Source of the DNA: Arcicella sp043769985
GTDB taxonomy: Bacteria; Bacteroidota; Bacteroidia; Cytophagales; Spirosomataceae
Direction of reading: 5' to 3'
Assembly (NCBI GenBank): GCA_043769985.1
Contig: JAYVIV010000213.1
Coordinates: forward strand, 1-64,000
DNA: 64,000 bases
Within the stretch, counting starts at the first letter, position 1. Each line of letters starts with the position of its first letter. Position numbers and translations under genes: made by a program. The notes beneath the pieces are model-generated. The model worked only from the letters and a program-made list of their open reading frames with translations. It did not search any database and was not told the DNA's origin. Positions 50,739 to 58,928 of the stretch are shown here, one piece after another.

Positions 50739-51219
50739 CTTCGTCTAAAATTAATTTTCCTATTAATAACTTACCATCATTTGACCAAGCTAAGTCCCCT
50801 TCAATCAAGGCATTAGTGATGGTTTTGGAAATATTTCTCAATAAATAATTTTCATACTTCAACTTTGGGTCATCTTGCAAAGCTCGTACATTTTTAAATC
50901 CCCCACTGCCAAGCAAAATAGCGGTACTTCCATAACGAATACAATAAAGTCTAAGTTTTCTGTCAGGAGAGTCGTATAAAGCACAAATACCATCGCCAAG
51001 ATTTCCTTCTGCGTGTTTGAAATAAATCTCTTTTGCACCTTCATAATGTCCCATTATTTCAAGACGGTCAAATATATTATCTAACTCATCAGGATAATTG
51101 GTATCATTTTCAAGTAAAAACTCATCAAACAATGTATTAGGTTCACCCTCAATCTGAACAGTATAAATAGTAGCCTTCCGTCCAGATAAGTCAAGTATTT
51201 TTACAATTTTAAATTTCAT
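50728..51219 (-). CDS. RelE/HigB-like toxin of toxin-antitoxin pair 2
   Basis: A 163-aa protein from ATG 51219 (MKFKIVKILDLSGRKATIYT); the frame extends 16 codons up into a 44-bp palindrome and is not supported there. Shares YFKHAEGNLGDGICALYDSP and KLRLYCIRYGSTAILLGSGG with pair 1. Same gene order (toxin before antitoxin), same overlap and same length as pair 1, so the two modules derive from a duplication. Confidence 0.8.
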   Translation of the reverse strand: MKFKIVKILDLSGRKATIYTVQIEGEPNTLFDEFLLENDTNYPDELDNIFDRLEIMGHYEGAKEIYFKHAEGNLGDGICALYDSPDRKLRLYCIRYGSTAILLGSGGFKNVRALQDDPKLKYENYLLRNISKTITNALIEGDLAWSNDGKLLIGKLILDEDEY

Positions 51220-51234
51220 TGTCCGAATATAAAC

Positions 51235-51278
51235 AAAAAAACAAAATGCACACTTATAAGTGTGCATTTTGTTTTTTT
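51235..51278. terminator. Perfect 44-bp palindrome between priA and toxin-antitoxin pair 2
   Basis: A7-C-AAAATGCACACTTA mirrored by TAAGTGTGCATTTT-G-T7: every base pairs. As RNA it is a strong terminator for the priA transcript. It lies 16 bases before the toxin start, so it could also be an operator site. Confidence 0.88.
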
Positions 51279-51325
51279 ATAATTTCAAATTATTTAGAAT
51301 CACACTGTTTAGGTAATAAGATCCC

Positions 51326-53836
51326 CTACCCACAATCCACATCCACCACCACGGAAACCCCTTTAAAATCCTTCGATAATCTAATATTTAGTACTTCCTC
51401 AGCAATGAATTCTTTGGCAGCTTTTAGATTTAGGGTCTTTTCTAATTTAATCATTACTTCAAACAAAAACTGATTTCTGATGCGTTCTACCAAGGGTTTT
51501 TCTGGACCTAAAACTCTTTGTTTACTTAATTTATCAGATAATTTATTACTTAATTCTATGGCAGCTTTTTCAGCTATTGGTTCATCTATGTGTTTGATAA
51601 TGAGCTTAATAAGTCTGGTAAAGGGCGGATATTGAAAATCTTCACGCTCTTTTATTTCATCTTTGTATAAACCCACATAATCGTTTTCAATAATTTGCGT
51701 CAAGATTTTTTGGGCAGGATTATTGGTCTGAATTAACACTTTTCCTTGCGTACTCCGCCGCCCCGCCCGACCCGAAACTTGGGTTAATAATTGAAACGCC
51801 CTTTCTGCCGAACGAAAATCTGGAAAGTGAATCATGCGGTCGGCATCGAAGACACATACCAAGCTAACTTTCTCAAAATCAAGCCCTTTCGCCACCATTT
51901 GCGTACCCACGAGCATATCTACTCCCCCACTTTCTACTTCATTTATCAGCGTTTGGAAGGCGGATTTTGTGCGGGTTGTGTCCAAATCCATGCGGGCAAT
52001 TTTGGCAGATGGGTACAAAATCTGTAATTCTTCTTCAATTTTCTCCGTACCATAACCTCTCGTCCGCAATTTGGCAGAACCGCAAGCCTGACAAGTTCGG
52101 GGCATGGGTTCGTGGAATCCGCAATAGTGACATCGCAATTCCTGACCGTTGTAATGATAGGTCAAGCTGACATCGCAATTATTACAAGAGGCAATTGTAT
52201 CACAGTCTTCGCATTGAATATAAGGCGAATATCCTCGGCGGTTTTGGAAGAAAATGGTTTGTTTTTTTTGTTCTAAATTCAGCCTTACTTTATCTAACAT
52301 CAAATCCGAAAAATCACCTTTCGCCATTTTTTGTTTTCGGGCAACTTTAATATCAATTAGCTCAATGTCAGGCAATTGTGTATTGCCAAAGCGTTCTTTC
52401 ATCTCCACGAAACCGTAACGATTTGTCTGAGCATTATAAAAACTTTCGATGGAAGGCGTGGCTGAGCCCAACAAAACTTTCGCCTTTTGTCGGTGGGCAA
52501 TCACGACCGCCACATCACGGGCGTGGTATCTTGGGGCGGGGTCAAATTGCTTGTAGGAAGTTTCATGTTCTTCGTCCACAATGATTAATCCCAAATTATT
52601 GAAAGGTAAAAACACGGCAGAACGCACGCCAACCACAAATTGAAATTTACCAGAAACAACGCCTTTCCAAACTTCAACCCGCTCATTATCCGAAAATCGA
52701 GAGTGATAAATACCCATTTTATCCCCAAAAACTTTCCGTAATCTGATGACAATTTGGGTAGTTAAAGCAATTTCGGGTAAGAGGTATAAAACCTGCGAAC
52801 CACTTTCTAAAACCTGTTCAATGAGCTTGATGTAAACTTCCGTTTTCCCACTTCCCGTAATGCCGTGCAGAAGCGTAGTTTGCTTATCTTGAAAACTATT
52901 CATAATCTCAGAAAAAGCCTTTTCCTGCGATGCTGAAAGCGTGGGAACGGGAGCTTCTACAAAATCCAAATCTTCTTCAAAGCGACTAATGATAATTTCA
53001 AATTGCTCTAAAATTCCATTTTTGATTAAGGTTTTCAAAGCACTATCAGACGTTTCTTCTTTCGTTAAAGCCTTCTTTTCCAAGCCTTTACGGTTCAATT
53101 CTGGTGTACGCAACACGGGAACATGGCGAAGATAATTCAGGAGAATATCTAACTGTTTTGGTTTTTTCTCTAATTCACCCATCAATAATTTTAGGTGACT
53201 GTCGTCTTCGTAGAAAGCATTTAGCCTTACTTTTTTCAGAATTTTAGGTGAATATTTTTCACGAACTTCTTCAAAAACAATAATGGCTTTTTTCTGAATT
53301 AAAGACTTGATGATATGGTAAACATTCTTGACTTCGGCAAAACGAGCGAGTTCATCATAATTCAAAGATTGGTGTTTTTTCAGCTCTTCAATGATACCAA
53401 CTTCACGTTCTGTCAGGAGTTCGGGATAAGAAAATTCGGGGTTATATTGAACTTTTGAAAGACTCGAAATTTTGAGTCCAGAGGGTAAGGCAACGTTCAG
53501 CACTTCACCAACCGTACACATATAATACTCTGATATCCAGTGGAATAAGTCAATTTGTTGAGGCGTAACCAAAGGCGAATCGTCTAATAATTCAAGGACG
53601 TATTTTGCCTGATATTTGGCAGGTGGGGCATTATGAAGTTTGGCAACCACGGCAGTTACGACCTTCGTTTTGCCAAATTGCACAATGACTCTCGCTCCCA
53701 CGCAAATGCTCGTAGCGTATTCACGAGGCACACGATAGGTATATAAATTCGGGATGGCGACGGGGATAATCACGTCGGCAAAAACCGTGATTTCTTCTTG
53801 GAATTCTAATGAGTTATTCAAAATGTTGTTCTCCAA
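51326..53836 (-). CDS. priA: Primosomal replication protein N' (helicase PriA)
   Basis: 3'-to-5' DNA helicase that reloads the replisome at stalled forks; 836 aa, long Bacteroidota form. N-terminal DNA-binding domain (FADVIIPVAIPNLYTYRVPR), Walker A LLHGITGSGKTEVYIKLIEQ, Walker B LIIVDEEHETSYKQ, zinc-binding cysteines in CEDCDTIASCNNCDVSLTYH and CHYCGFHEPMPRTCQACGS, and VLIQTNNPAQ near the end. Its start overlaps the end of the RloB/AbiLii gene by 23 bases, an unusual coupling of a housekeeping gene to a defence pair. Confidence 0.97.
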   Translation of the reverse strand: MENNILNNSLEFQEEITVFADVIIPVAIPNLYTYRVPREYATSICVGARVIVQFGKTKVVTAVVAKLHNAPPAKYQAKYVLELLDDSPLVTPQQIDLFHWISEYYMCTVGEVLNVALPSGLKISSLSKVQYNPEFSYPELLTEREVGIIEELKKHQSLNYDELARFAEVKNVYHIIKSLIQKKAIIVFEEVREKYSPKILKKVRLNAFYEDDSHLKLLMGELEKKPKQLDILLNYLRHVPVLRTPELNRKGLEKKALTKEETSDSALKTLIKNGILEQFEIIISRFEEDLDFVEAPVPTLSASQEKAFSEIMNSFQDKQTTLLHGITGSGKTEVYIKLIEQVLESGSQVLYLLPEIALTTQIVIRLRKVFGDKMGIYHSRFSDNERVEVWKGVVSGKFQFVVGVRSAVFLPFNNLGLIIVDEEHETSYKQFDPAPRYHARDVAVVIAHRQKAKVLLGSATPSIESFYNAQTNRYGFVEMKERFGNTQLPDIELIDIKVARKQKMAKGDFSDLMLDKVRLNLEQKKQTIFFQNRRGYSPYIQCEDCDTIASCNNCDVSLTYHYNGQELRCHYCGFHEPMPRTCQACGSAKLRTRGYGTEKIEEELQILYPSAKIARMDLDTTRTKSAFQTLINEVESGGVDMLVGTQMVAKGLDFEKVSLVCVFDADRMIHFPDFRSAERAFQLLTQVSGRAGRRSTQGKVLIQTNNPAQKILTQIIENDYVGLYKDEIKEREDFQYPPFTRLIKLIIKHIDEPIAEKAAIELSNKLSDKLSKQRVLGPEKPLVERIRNQFLFEVMIKLEKTLNLKAAKEFIAEEVLNIRLSKDFKGVSVVVDVDCG

Positions 53837-54428
53837 TTCGTTTGATTAGTTCTTCTACTAACAAATATACTTTCGTCCTGAGAGAATCGGGAATAAAATG
53901 TTCAGAATTATCAAGTCTTTTGGCTCTTTCGATGGCTATTCTTACGTTTTGGAGGGGTTTAGTTAATAAGCCTTGCTTTTGAAAAACATCAAGTTCTGAT
54001 TTTAAGTTTTTACAAGAAGATTTTTCTGAAAGGTTTTTTAAATCTTGTACATGTGCATGAAGCCAAACCTCAAAACAAGGGTTACTGACTACAAAATTCC
54101 AGTTTTTCAATCTCTCGCAAGACTCTTGAATTGTTCTCAAATGTTCAATTTTCCATCTATCTGTATCCGTTACAATCCAAAGTTGATCATCATTCTCAAT
54201 CTTCAGCAATAATTCCTCTGCAATTTTTGCAGCTTTATCAAGAACCCACTTTGGGGCAGATTTATTTTCATCAGGAGTAACTGAAATAACCTTAACTCGC
54301 TGTTGTTCAATCTTTTGTAAATTTTCAAAATAATTAATCTCAGTTTCTGCCCCTTCGCAAACTATTACAAAAAATGAAGAATCACGATAGGGTTCTTTAC
54401 GTTTGTAGGCTCTATTTTGTTTCCGCAT
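53814..54428 (-). CDS. RloB/AbiLii-like protein
   Basis: A 204-aa RloB-family protein, a TOPRIM-like putative nuclease or effector. N-terminus RKEPYRDSSFFVIVCEGAET has the VCEGxxTE motif with the conserved Glu; DQLWIVTDTDRW supplies the acidic DxD, and NWNFVVSNPCFEVWLHAHVQ the conserved NPCFE(x)W block. Overlaps the upstream ATPase by 17 bases and priA by 23. RloB/AbiLii partners are encoded with AAA15 ATPases in abortive-infection (AbiL) systems. Confidence 0.87.
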   Translation of the reverse strand: MRKQNRAYKRKEPYRDSSFFVIVCEGAETEINYFENLQKIEQQRVKVISVTPDENKSAPKWVLDKAAKIAEELLLKIENDDQLWIVTDTDRWKIEHLRTIQESCERLKNWNFVVSNPCFEVWLHAHVQDLKNLSEKSSCKNLKSELDVFQKQGLLTKPLQNVRIAIERAKRLDNSEHFIPDSLRTKVYLLVEELIKRIGEQHFE

Positions 54429-55755
54429 GATTATTCCAGTTTAGTTTTTCTAAATCTCCCAAAAATGGAATTGCTCCAAAACGACCATTCAAATAGCCTT
54501 TTCTAATGTCTAAGTCATAGCGTATTTTAAACTCTGATAATGGATAAAACTGTGTTGCACCTTCTTGATTTTTTTCAGCAAACCAAATTTCATCTTGCCT
54601 GAAAATATCTAAATCCAAAAGGTTTGATTCATGGGTTGTGAAGATAATTTGACCTTTTGATTCTTTTATTTCCATCAACAATTTAAGAAATGTTTTGAGT
54701 AGAGATGGATGAATACTACGGTCTATTTCATCAATGATGAAAGTTGTCGCTGTCTTTTGCAATTGATTAATTATTGGTATAAAATCTAATAATCTTTGTG
54801 TACCGTCAGATTCTTGGGATAACATAAATGATACTGTTTGATTCTCATTACCTTTATGTTCGCTAACTGAGGTTTTGTAAGTTATTTGCTCATTTTCTAT
54901 TGTAGCTCCAAAATAATTATTTCCTTGTTGAAAAGTTGTAAATGCACTTGGATGATCTACTAATATTTTCTGTATCTCTTCATGAATATCGTCAAATTCA
55001 TTATTTGGAAAATTGGGTTTGATATCTTTAATTTTAAGGTTTTCTACACCAGTATCAAAAGTTTTTAATATGTTACTAAACCATTTTGAATAGTCTTTCG
55101 ATGAATAAATATCTCTAATTAAAGATTCGATTTTAGTATCTGGTAGAATTACTACTAAATCTTCTTCAAACCAATTGACTAAAATATTTACTTCTTCTAT
55201 TGCCTTCGTTTTCTGTATAGATGAACAAAAAGTAAGGTTAGCGTTTATTAATGTTTCTTCATAGAATTCAACGTAATACTTACTTTTATCGGTTTGCAAA
55301 TACTTACTCGCTAATTTTAAATGGTGTTTTAATTTTTCATCTGTTTCCCTCTCAAAAATCATTTCATCATCTTTCTCAAAATTGACTTTGTAGAGCCACT
55401 CTTCCATAATCCTTGTATTGTCGAACACTAAGCCATAAGCGTAAATAATTCCATTAATTTCTATCTCAATTTCCAATTCAGAAGGCTTTTCAAGGTATTC
55501 TTTTGATAAACCGAATTTTGGTAATGCTTTTAAAATATCATTTCCTTCAACAATAAGTTTCAAAAACTGAATTACCTTTATCAAATTAGACTTCCCAGCC
55601 CCATTTGCTCCATAAATCGCCGCCGCCCGCAAGACATCTATATGTTCACGTTTGTAAACATGATGTGGGTGTCGCTTCACATCGCCCGTGAGCATATTAA
55701 ATTCTGTTTCGTCTTTAAACGAAAGAAAATTTGAAACGGTGAATCTTATTAACAT
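54412..55755 (-). CDS. AAA15-type ATPase, RloA/AbiLi-like
   Basis: A 447-aa ATPase of the OLD/SMC-like group: LIRFTVSNFLSFKDETEFNM at the N-terminus, Walker A AAIYGANGAGKSNLIKVIQF, signature SQESDGTQRLLDFI, Walker B TTFIIDEIDRSIHPSLL, and H-loop GQIIFTTHESNLLDL. Coiled or helical middle. Together with the RloB gene downstream it forms an AbiL-like abortive infection system, in which the ATPase likely senses phage and controls the RloB effector. Confidence 0.88.
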   Translation of the reverse strand: MLIRFTVSNFLSFKDETEFNMLTGDVKRHPHHVYKREHIDVLRAAAIYGANGAGKSNLIKVIQFLKLIVEGNDILKALPKFGLSKEYLEKPSELEIEIEINGIIYAYGLVFDNTRIMEEWLYKVNFEKDDEMIFERETDEKLKHHLKLASKYLQTDKSKYYVEFYEETLINANLTFCSSIQKTKAIEEVNILVNWFEEDLVVILPDTKIESLIRDIYSSKDYSKWFSNILKTFDTGVENLKIKDIKPNFPNNEFDDIHEEIQKILVDHPSAFTTFQQGNNYFGATIENEQITYKTSVSEHKGNENQTVSFMLSQESDGTQRLLDFIPIINQLQKTATTFIIDEIDRSIHPSLLKTFLKLLMEIKESKGQIIFTTHESNLLDLDIFRQDEIWFAEKNQEGATQFYPLSEFKIRYDLDIRKGYLNGRFGAIPFLGDLEKLNWNNHAETK

Positions 55756-56143
55756 ATCTCGATTTTTTCTCTTAATTTTCTAATTTATAACAAATAATTA
55801 ACCAAAAATAGTTTATTTTATTTTATTGAGAGATTTTTTCGTTGCGAAATACAATTTATTACTTAAAAAGTTTAGAAATCCTAAACCAAAAATAGGCTCA
55901 AACATCTCCGTTTGAACCTATATTAACAAATTATAAAATCAATGACATATTATTAAACGGTATTGATTATTATCAATTTTCATACAACCTTTGTATTGTA
56001 ATTTTCAAATCAGGATTAACTCATCGTCATGAACTACCTAAAAAATTTATTCGCAAATATTCAGCGTGTAACCAACAGTACCCCTTTCCCAACTCAAAAA
56101 CAAATAATGGTACGGGGACCATTAGCTTATCTCTTATTCATAC
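55756..56143. other. Intergenic region between murE and the AbiL-like operon
   Basis: 388 bases, very AT-rich. Contains a hairpin ATAGGCTCAAAC / GTTTGAACCTAT (55892-55921, one mismatch), the motif GGATTAACTCAT at 56013, and a 40-codon plus-strand frame from 56030 with no recognisable content. In many related genomes mraY would follow murE here. Confidence 0.5.
56013..56032. repeat. Copy of the GGATTAACTCAT..CATGA motif
   Basis: GGATTAACTCATCGTCATGA, differing from 50287-50305 by one extra base and one substitution in the middle. Located between murE and the AbiL-like operon. Confidence 0.5.
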
Positions 56144-57607
56144 TTAGTTAGCTTCAAAAGCCTCCGCCAAGGCTTCTTTGTCATCAAAATGATGCTTAAT
56201 CCCTTTGATTTCTTGGTAGTTTTCATGCCCCTTTCCTGCCACCAAAATAATATCTCCTTCCTGTGCTAATTCCCTGACTGCCATAAAGATAGCTTCTTTT
56301 CGGTCTTCAATAATTTTGGTTTTTTTGAAGTCAATGGGAGGTACTCCTTTCCGCATTTGCTCTAAAATTTCGGCAGGGTCTTCGTTCCTTGGGTTATCAG
56401 AAGTTAGGATTACTTTATTCGATAATTCACAAGCGATTCTTGCCATAATGGGGCGTTTTGTTGCATCACGATTTCCTCCACAACCCACAACGGTAATAAC
56501 TTGCTGATTACCGTCTTTTATCTGATTAATCGTTTTCAAAACGTTCTCCAAAGCATCGGGCGTATGAGCATAATCAACAATGCCAACCTTTTGATCTTTA
56601 ATGGAAACTATTTGTTCAAAACGTCCTGGGGCGGTTTTCAAGCCTGACATTTCCACCAAAACCTCATCAGAATCTTCGCCCAAAAGTATCGCAGCCCCAT
56701 AAATTGCCATCAAATTATAGGCATTGAAAGTTCCGATTAATTGAAAGTGAATATCATGGTTGTTTATCTCCATTTGCAAACCGTAGATACTGTCCGAAAC
56801 AATCCGTCCTTTCACGGTAGCAAGGGTTTCTAAAGAATATGTTTTAATGCTTGCTTTGGTATTTTGCACCATTACTCCTCCCCTTCTATCATCAATATTA
56901 ACCAAGGCAAAAGCCGTTTTTGGCAAGGAATCAAAGAAACCTTTTTTAGCTTTTATGTAGTTATCAAAAGTCTTATGAAAATCGAGATGATCGTGGGTAA
57001 TATTTGAGAAAATTGCTCCTGTGAAACTCACGCCCGTAATGCGGTGTTGCACCACAGCGTGCGAACTTACTTCCATAAATGCGTGCGTACAACCCGCATG
57101 AGCCATTTTTGCTAATAATTGGTTGAGACTAACTGCATCGGGCGTAGTGTGCGTTGAAGGAATAATATCTTCATCAATCTGATTCTGAACCGTTGAAATT
57201 AGTCCGCAACGATAACCCAAATTTCTGAATAAACGAAACAAAAGCATTACCGTTGTGGTCTTACCATTTGTGCCTGTAATACCCACTAATTTGAGTTTTT
57301 TAGAAGGATTATCGTAAAATTCAGCTGCCAAATATCCCAAAGCCTCAGACGCATCTGAGACTTGCAAAAACGTAATAGTTGAAGGTTGAATTAAAGGTAA
57401 ATCCTCACAAAGAATAGACGACGCCCCCATGTCAATTGCCTTCTGAATGAAGGTGTGTCCGTCCACTTGCGTGCCTTTCAAAGCTACAAACATTGAGCCT
57501 GCGGTGACTTTTCGAGAGTCAATAATAATTTCAGAAACCATCATTTCGGGATTGCCGATGACGGTTTTCTTTTTGATATTTGCGGTAAGTTGAGATAATG
57601 TTTTCAT
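56144..57607 (-). CDS. murE: UDP-N-acetylmuramoyl-L-alanyl-D-glutamate ligase
   Basis: Adds the third residue (meso-DAP or Lys) to the peptidoglycan precursor; 487 aa from ATG 57607 (MKTLSQLTANIKKKTVIG). Upstream in-frame codons run into a palindrome and are dropped. ATP loop VGITGTNGKTTTVMLL, middle domain TTPDAVSLNQLLAKM, and C-terminal SDNPRNEDPAEILEQM: DNPR is the meso-DAP-specific motif. GKGHENYQEIKGIKHHFDDK ends the protein. Part of the dcw cluster. Confidence 0.97.
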   Translation of the reverse strand: MKTLSQLTANIKKKTVIGNPEMMVSEIIIDSRKVTAGSMFVALKGTQVDGHTFIQKAIDMGASSILCEDLPLIQPSTITFLQVSDASEALGYLAAEFYDNPSKKLKLVGITGTNGKTTTVMLLFRLFRNLGYRCGLISTVQNQIDEDIIPSTHTTPDAVSLNQLLAKMAHAGCTHAFMEVSSHAVVQHRITGVSFTGAIFSNITHDHLDFHKTFDNYIKAKKGFFDSLPKTAFALVNIDDRRGGVMVQNTKASIKTYSLETLATVKGRIVSDSIYGLQMEINNHDIHFQLIGTFNAYNLMAIYGAAILLGEDSDEVLVEMSGLKTAPGRFEQIVSIKDQKVGIVDYAHTPDALENVLKTINQIKDGNQQVITVVGCGGNRDATKRPIMARIACELSNKVILTSDNPRNEDPAEILEQMRKGVPPIDFKKTKIIEDRKEAIFMAVRELAQEGDIILVAGKGHENYQEIKGIKHHFDDKEALAEAFEAN

Positions 57608-57635
57608 AATAAATAAATCAATTAAAATATAAATA

Positions 57636-57707
57636 GAACACGGATTAAATGGATTGGACACAGATTTTAATTATTTTATCTGTGTCTAATCCATTCAATC
57701 CGTGTTC
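57636..57707. repeat. Palindrome, GACCACGGATT family (short form)
   Basis: Arms GAACACGGATTAAATGGATT and AATCCATTCAATCCGTGTTC, 30 bases each with two or three mismatches; core ACACAGAT. Fills the spacer between the coiled-coil gene and murE. Confidence 0.92.
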
Positions 57708-57728
57708 CAAAGTTATTAATATTTTGTC

Positions 57729-58733
57729 TCAATAAACCTGTTTCGCCTTCAAATCAGTAATCAATTTTGAATCAATCAGGAAAGTGTGTTTTTCGCCTAC
57801 ACCTGCCTTAATATAGAAGTTTACTTTCAAAGGCGTATCAAAAGCTCCTTTCTGAATTTTGATGCTCATGGGTCTGTCCACGCCACTTTTTTCAGCTTGT
57901 TTTTCGATATTTTCAATGTCTTGTCTGGTGAATTCTTTTTTACCAACGATGGCACTATTGGGCAAAGTCAATTCAGCAATCAGCTTTTCGTTGGTCTGTA
58001 ATTTTCTACTTAGTGAGTAAAAAATACCCATTTCTGAGATGTCTTTCTTGTTTTTGGAATCTAATAATTCATTATCAGCGTCGTCAAATCCATTTGAATA
58101 AAAGCCTACATTTGTAACCGTTACGTGAATTTTATTATCTAAAATATTTAAAATTTCATCCGTTTTCTTTAATTCACCTTGCAATTCATTTACCTCCGCT
58201 TTTTTGGTGGCAACATTACTCTCTAAATCTTGAATAGCATTTTTCTGATAGGTAATGATACTATCTTTTTCTTGCAAAATCTTTTGAAAATCAGCAATCC
58301 TTATTTCATATTCACCAATAGTTTTGGTCATTTGGGCTTGCAGACGGGTTTTATCAACCGAAAGTTGAGCAATTTGTTTTTTCAACAACGCCATCATTGC
58401 TTCACGTTCGCTATCGTCTCTAACGTTTTGTTGGCTATAAACATTCTCCAATTTATCTTGGAGTGCATCTATTCTCTTTTGTTTCTCTTGAATATTGGTT
58501 CTATTGTCTTTTATATCGTCACGAAGACGCTGGAGATCGGTGTTGATAGTTTTGATTTCCTCAACATTCATTTGAATCTGACTTACTGTCAAATCAGTCT
58601 TTCTGTTTTGACCAAATTGGGTATAAAACAAATAAAGAACGCCAATTAATAAAAGACCAAGCAAACCATTACGCAGCCAAGATTGCTTGGAATTTTCCGA
58701 ATTATTTTCAGTTGAATTTTGAAATGATGACAT
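57729..58733 (-). CDS. Single-pass membrane coiled-coil protein in the dcw cluster
   Basis: A 334-aa protein: cytoplasmic N-terminus, membrane helix at ~23-42 (GLLGLLLIGVLYLFYTQFGQ), a long coiled coil ~50-195 (QRLRDDIKDNRTNIQEKQKR, QIAQLSVDKTRLQAQM), and a C-terminal beta-rich domain ~200-334 (KIHVTVTNVGFYSNGFDDAD ... VNFYIKAGVGEKHTFLIDSK). Not recognised as any standard division protein. Its place between ftsI and murE suggests a cell-wall or division role. Flanked by palindromes on both sides, so it may be an inserted gene. Confidence 0.8.
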   Translation of the reverse strand: MSSFQNSTENNSENSKQSWLRNGLLGLLLIGVLYLFYTQFGQNRKTDLTVSQIQMNVEEIKTINTDLQRLRDDIKDNRTNIQEKQKRIDALQDKLENVYSQQNVRDDSEREAMMALLKKQIAQLSVDKTRLQAQMTKTIGEYEIRIADFQKILQEKDSIITYQKNAIQDLESNVATKKAEVNELQGELKKTDEILNILDNKIHVTVTNVGFYSNGFDDADNELLDSKNKKDISEMGIFYSLSRKLQTNEKLIAELTLPNSAIVGKKEFTRQDIENIEKQAEKSGVDRPMSIKIQKGAFDTPLKVNFYIKAGVGEKHTFLIDSKLITDLKAKQVY

Positions 58734-58783
58734 TGTAATTAGGGGTTAATTTTTAAATATTTAACAAGAATTTTAGTAAAGAT

Positions 58784-58902
58784 ATTAGACCACGGATTTA
58801 ACAGGATTTTACGGATTTGCACGGATTTTTATATATAAAATAAGTAAATCCGTGTAAATCTGAAGAATCCCAATTCCATTGCGGGTTCATCCGTGGTCTA
58901 AT
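58784..58902. repeat. Palindrome, GACCACGGATT family (with insertion)
   Basis: Outer arms ATTAGACCACGGATTTAAC and CATCCGTGGTCTAAT; inner arms AAATCCGTGTAAATC / ACGGATTTGCACGGATTT. The right arm holds an extra CAATTCCATTGCGGG segment not matched on the left. Between ftsI and the coiled-coil gene. Confidence 0.88.
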
Positions 58903-58928
58903 TTTCATCGTGATAAATGGGTTACAAT

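Noticed and set aside
56030..56152. 40-codon plus-strand frame beginning MNYLKNLFANIQRV
   Set aside because: No similarity recognised, no promoter, and it runs into the murE 3' end; too short to support.
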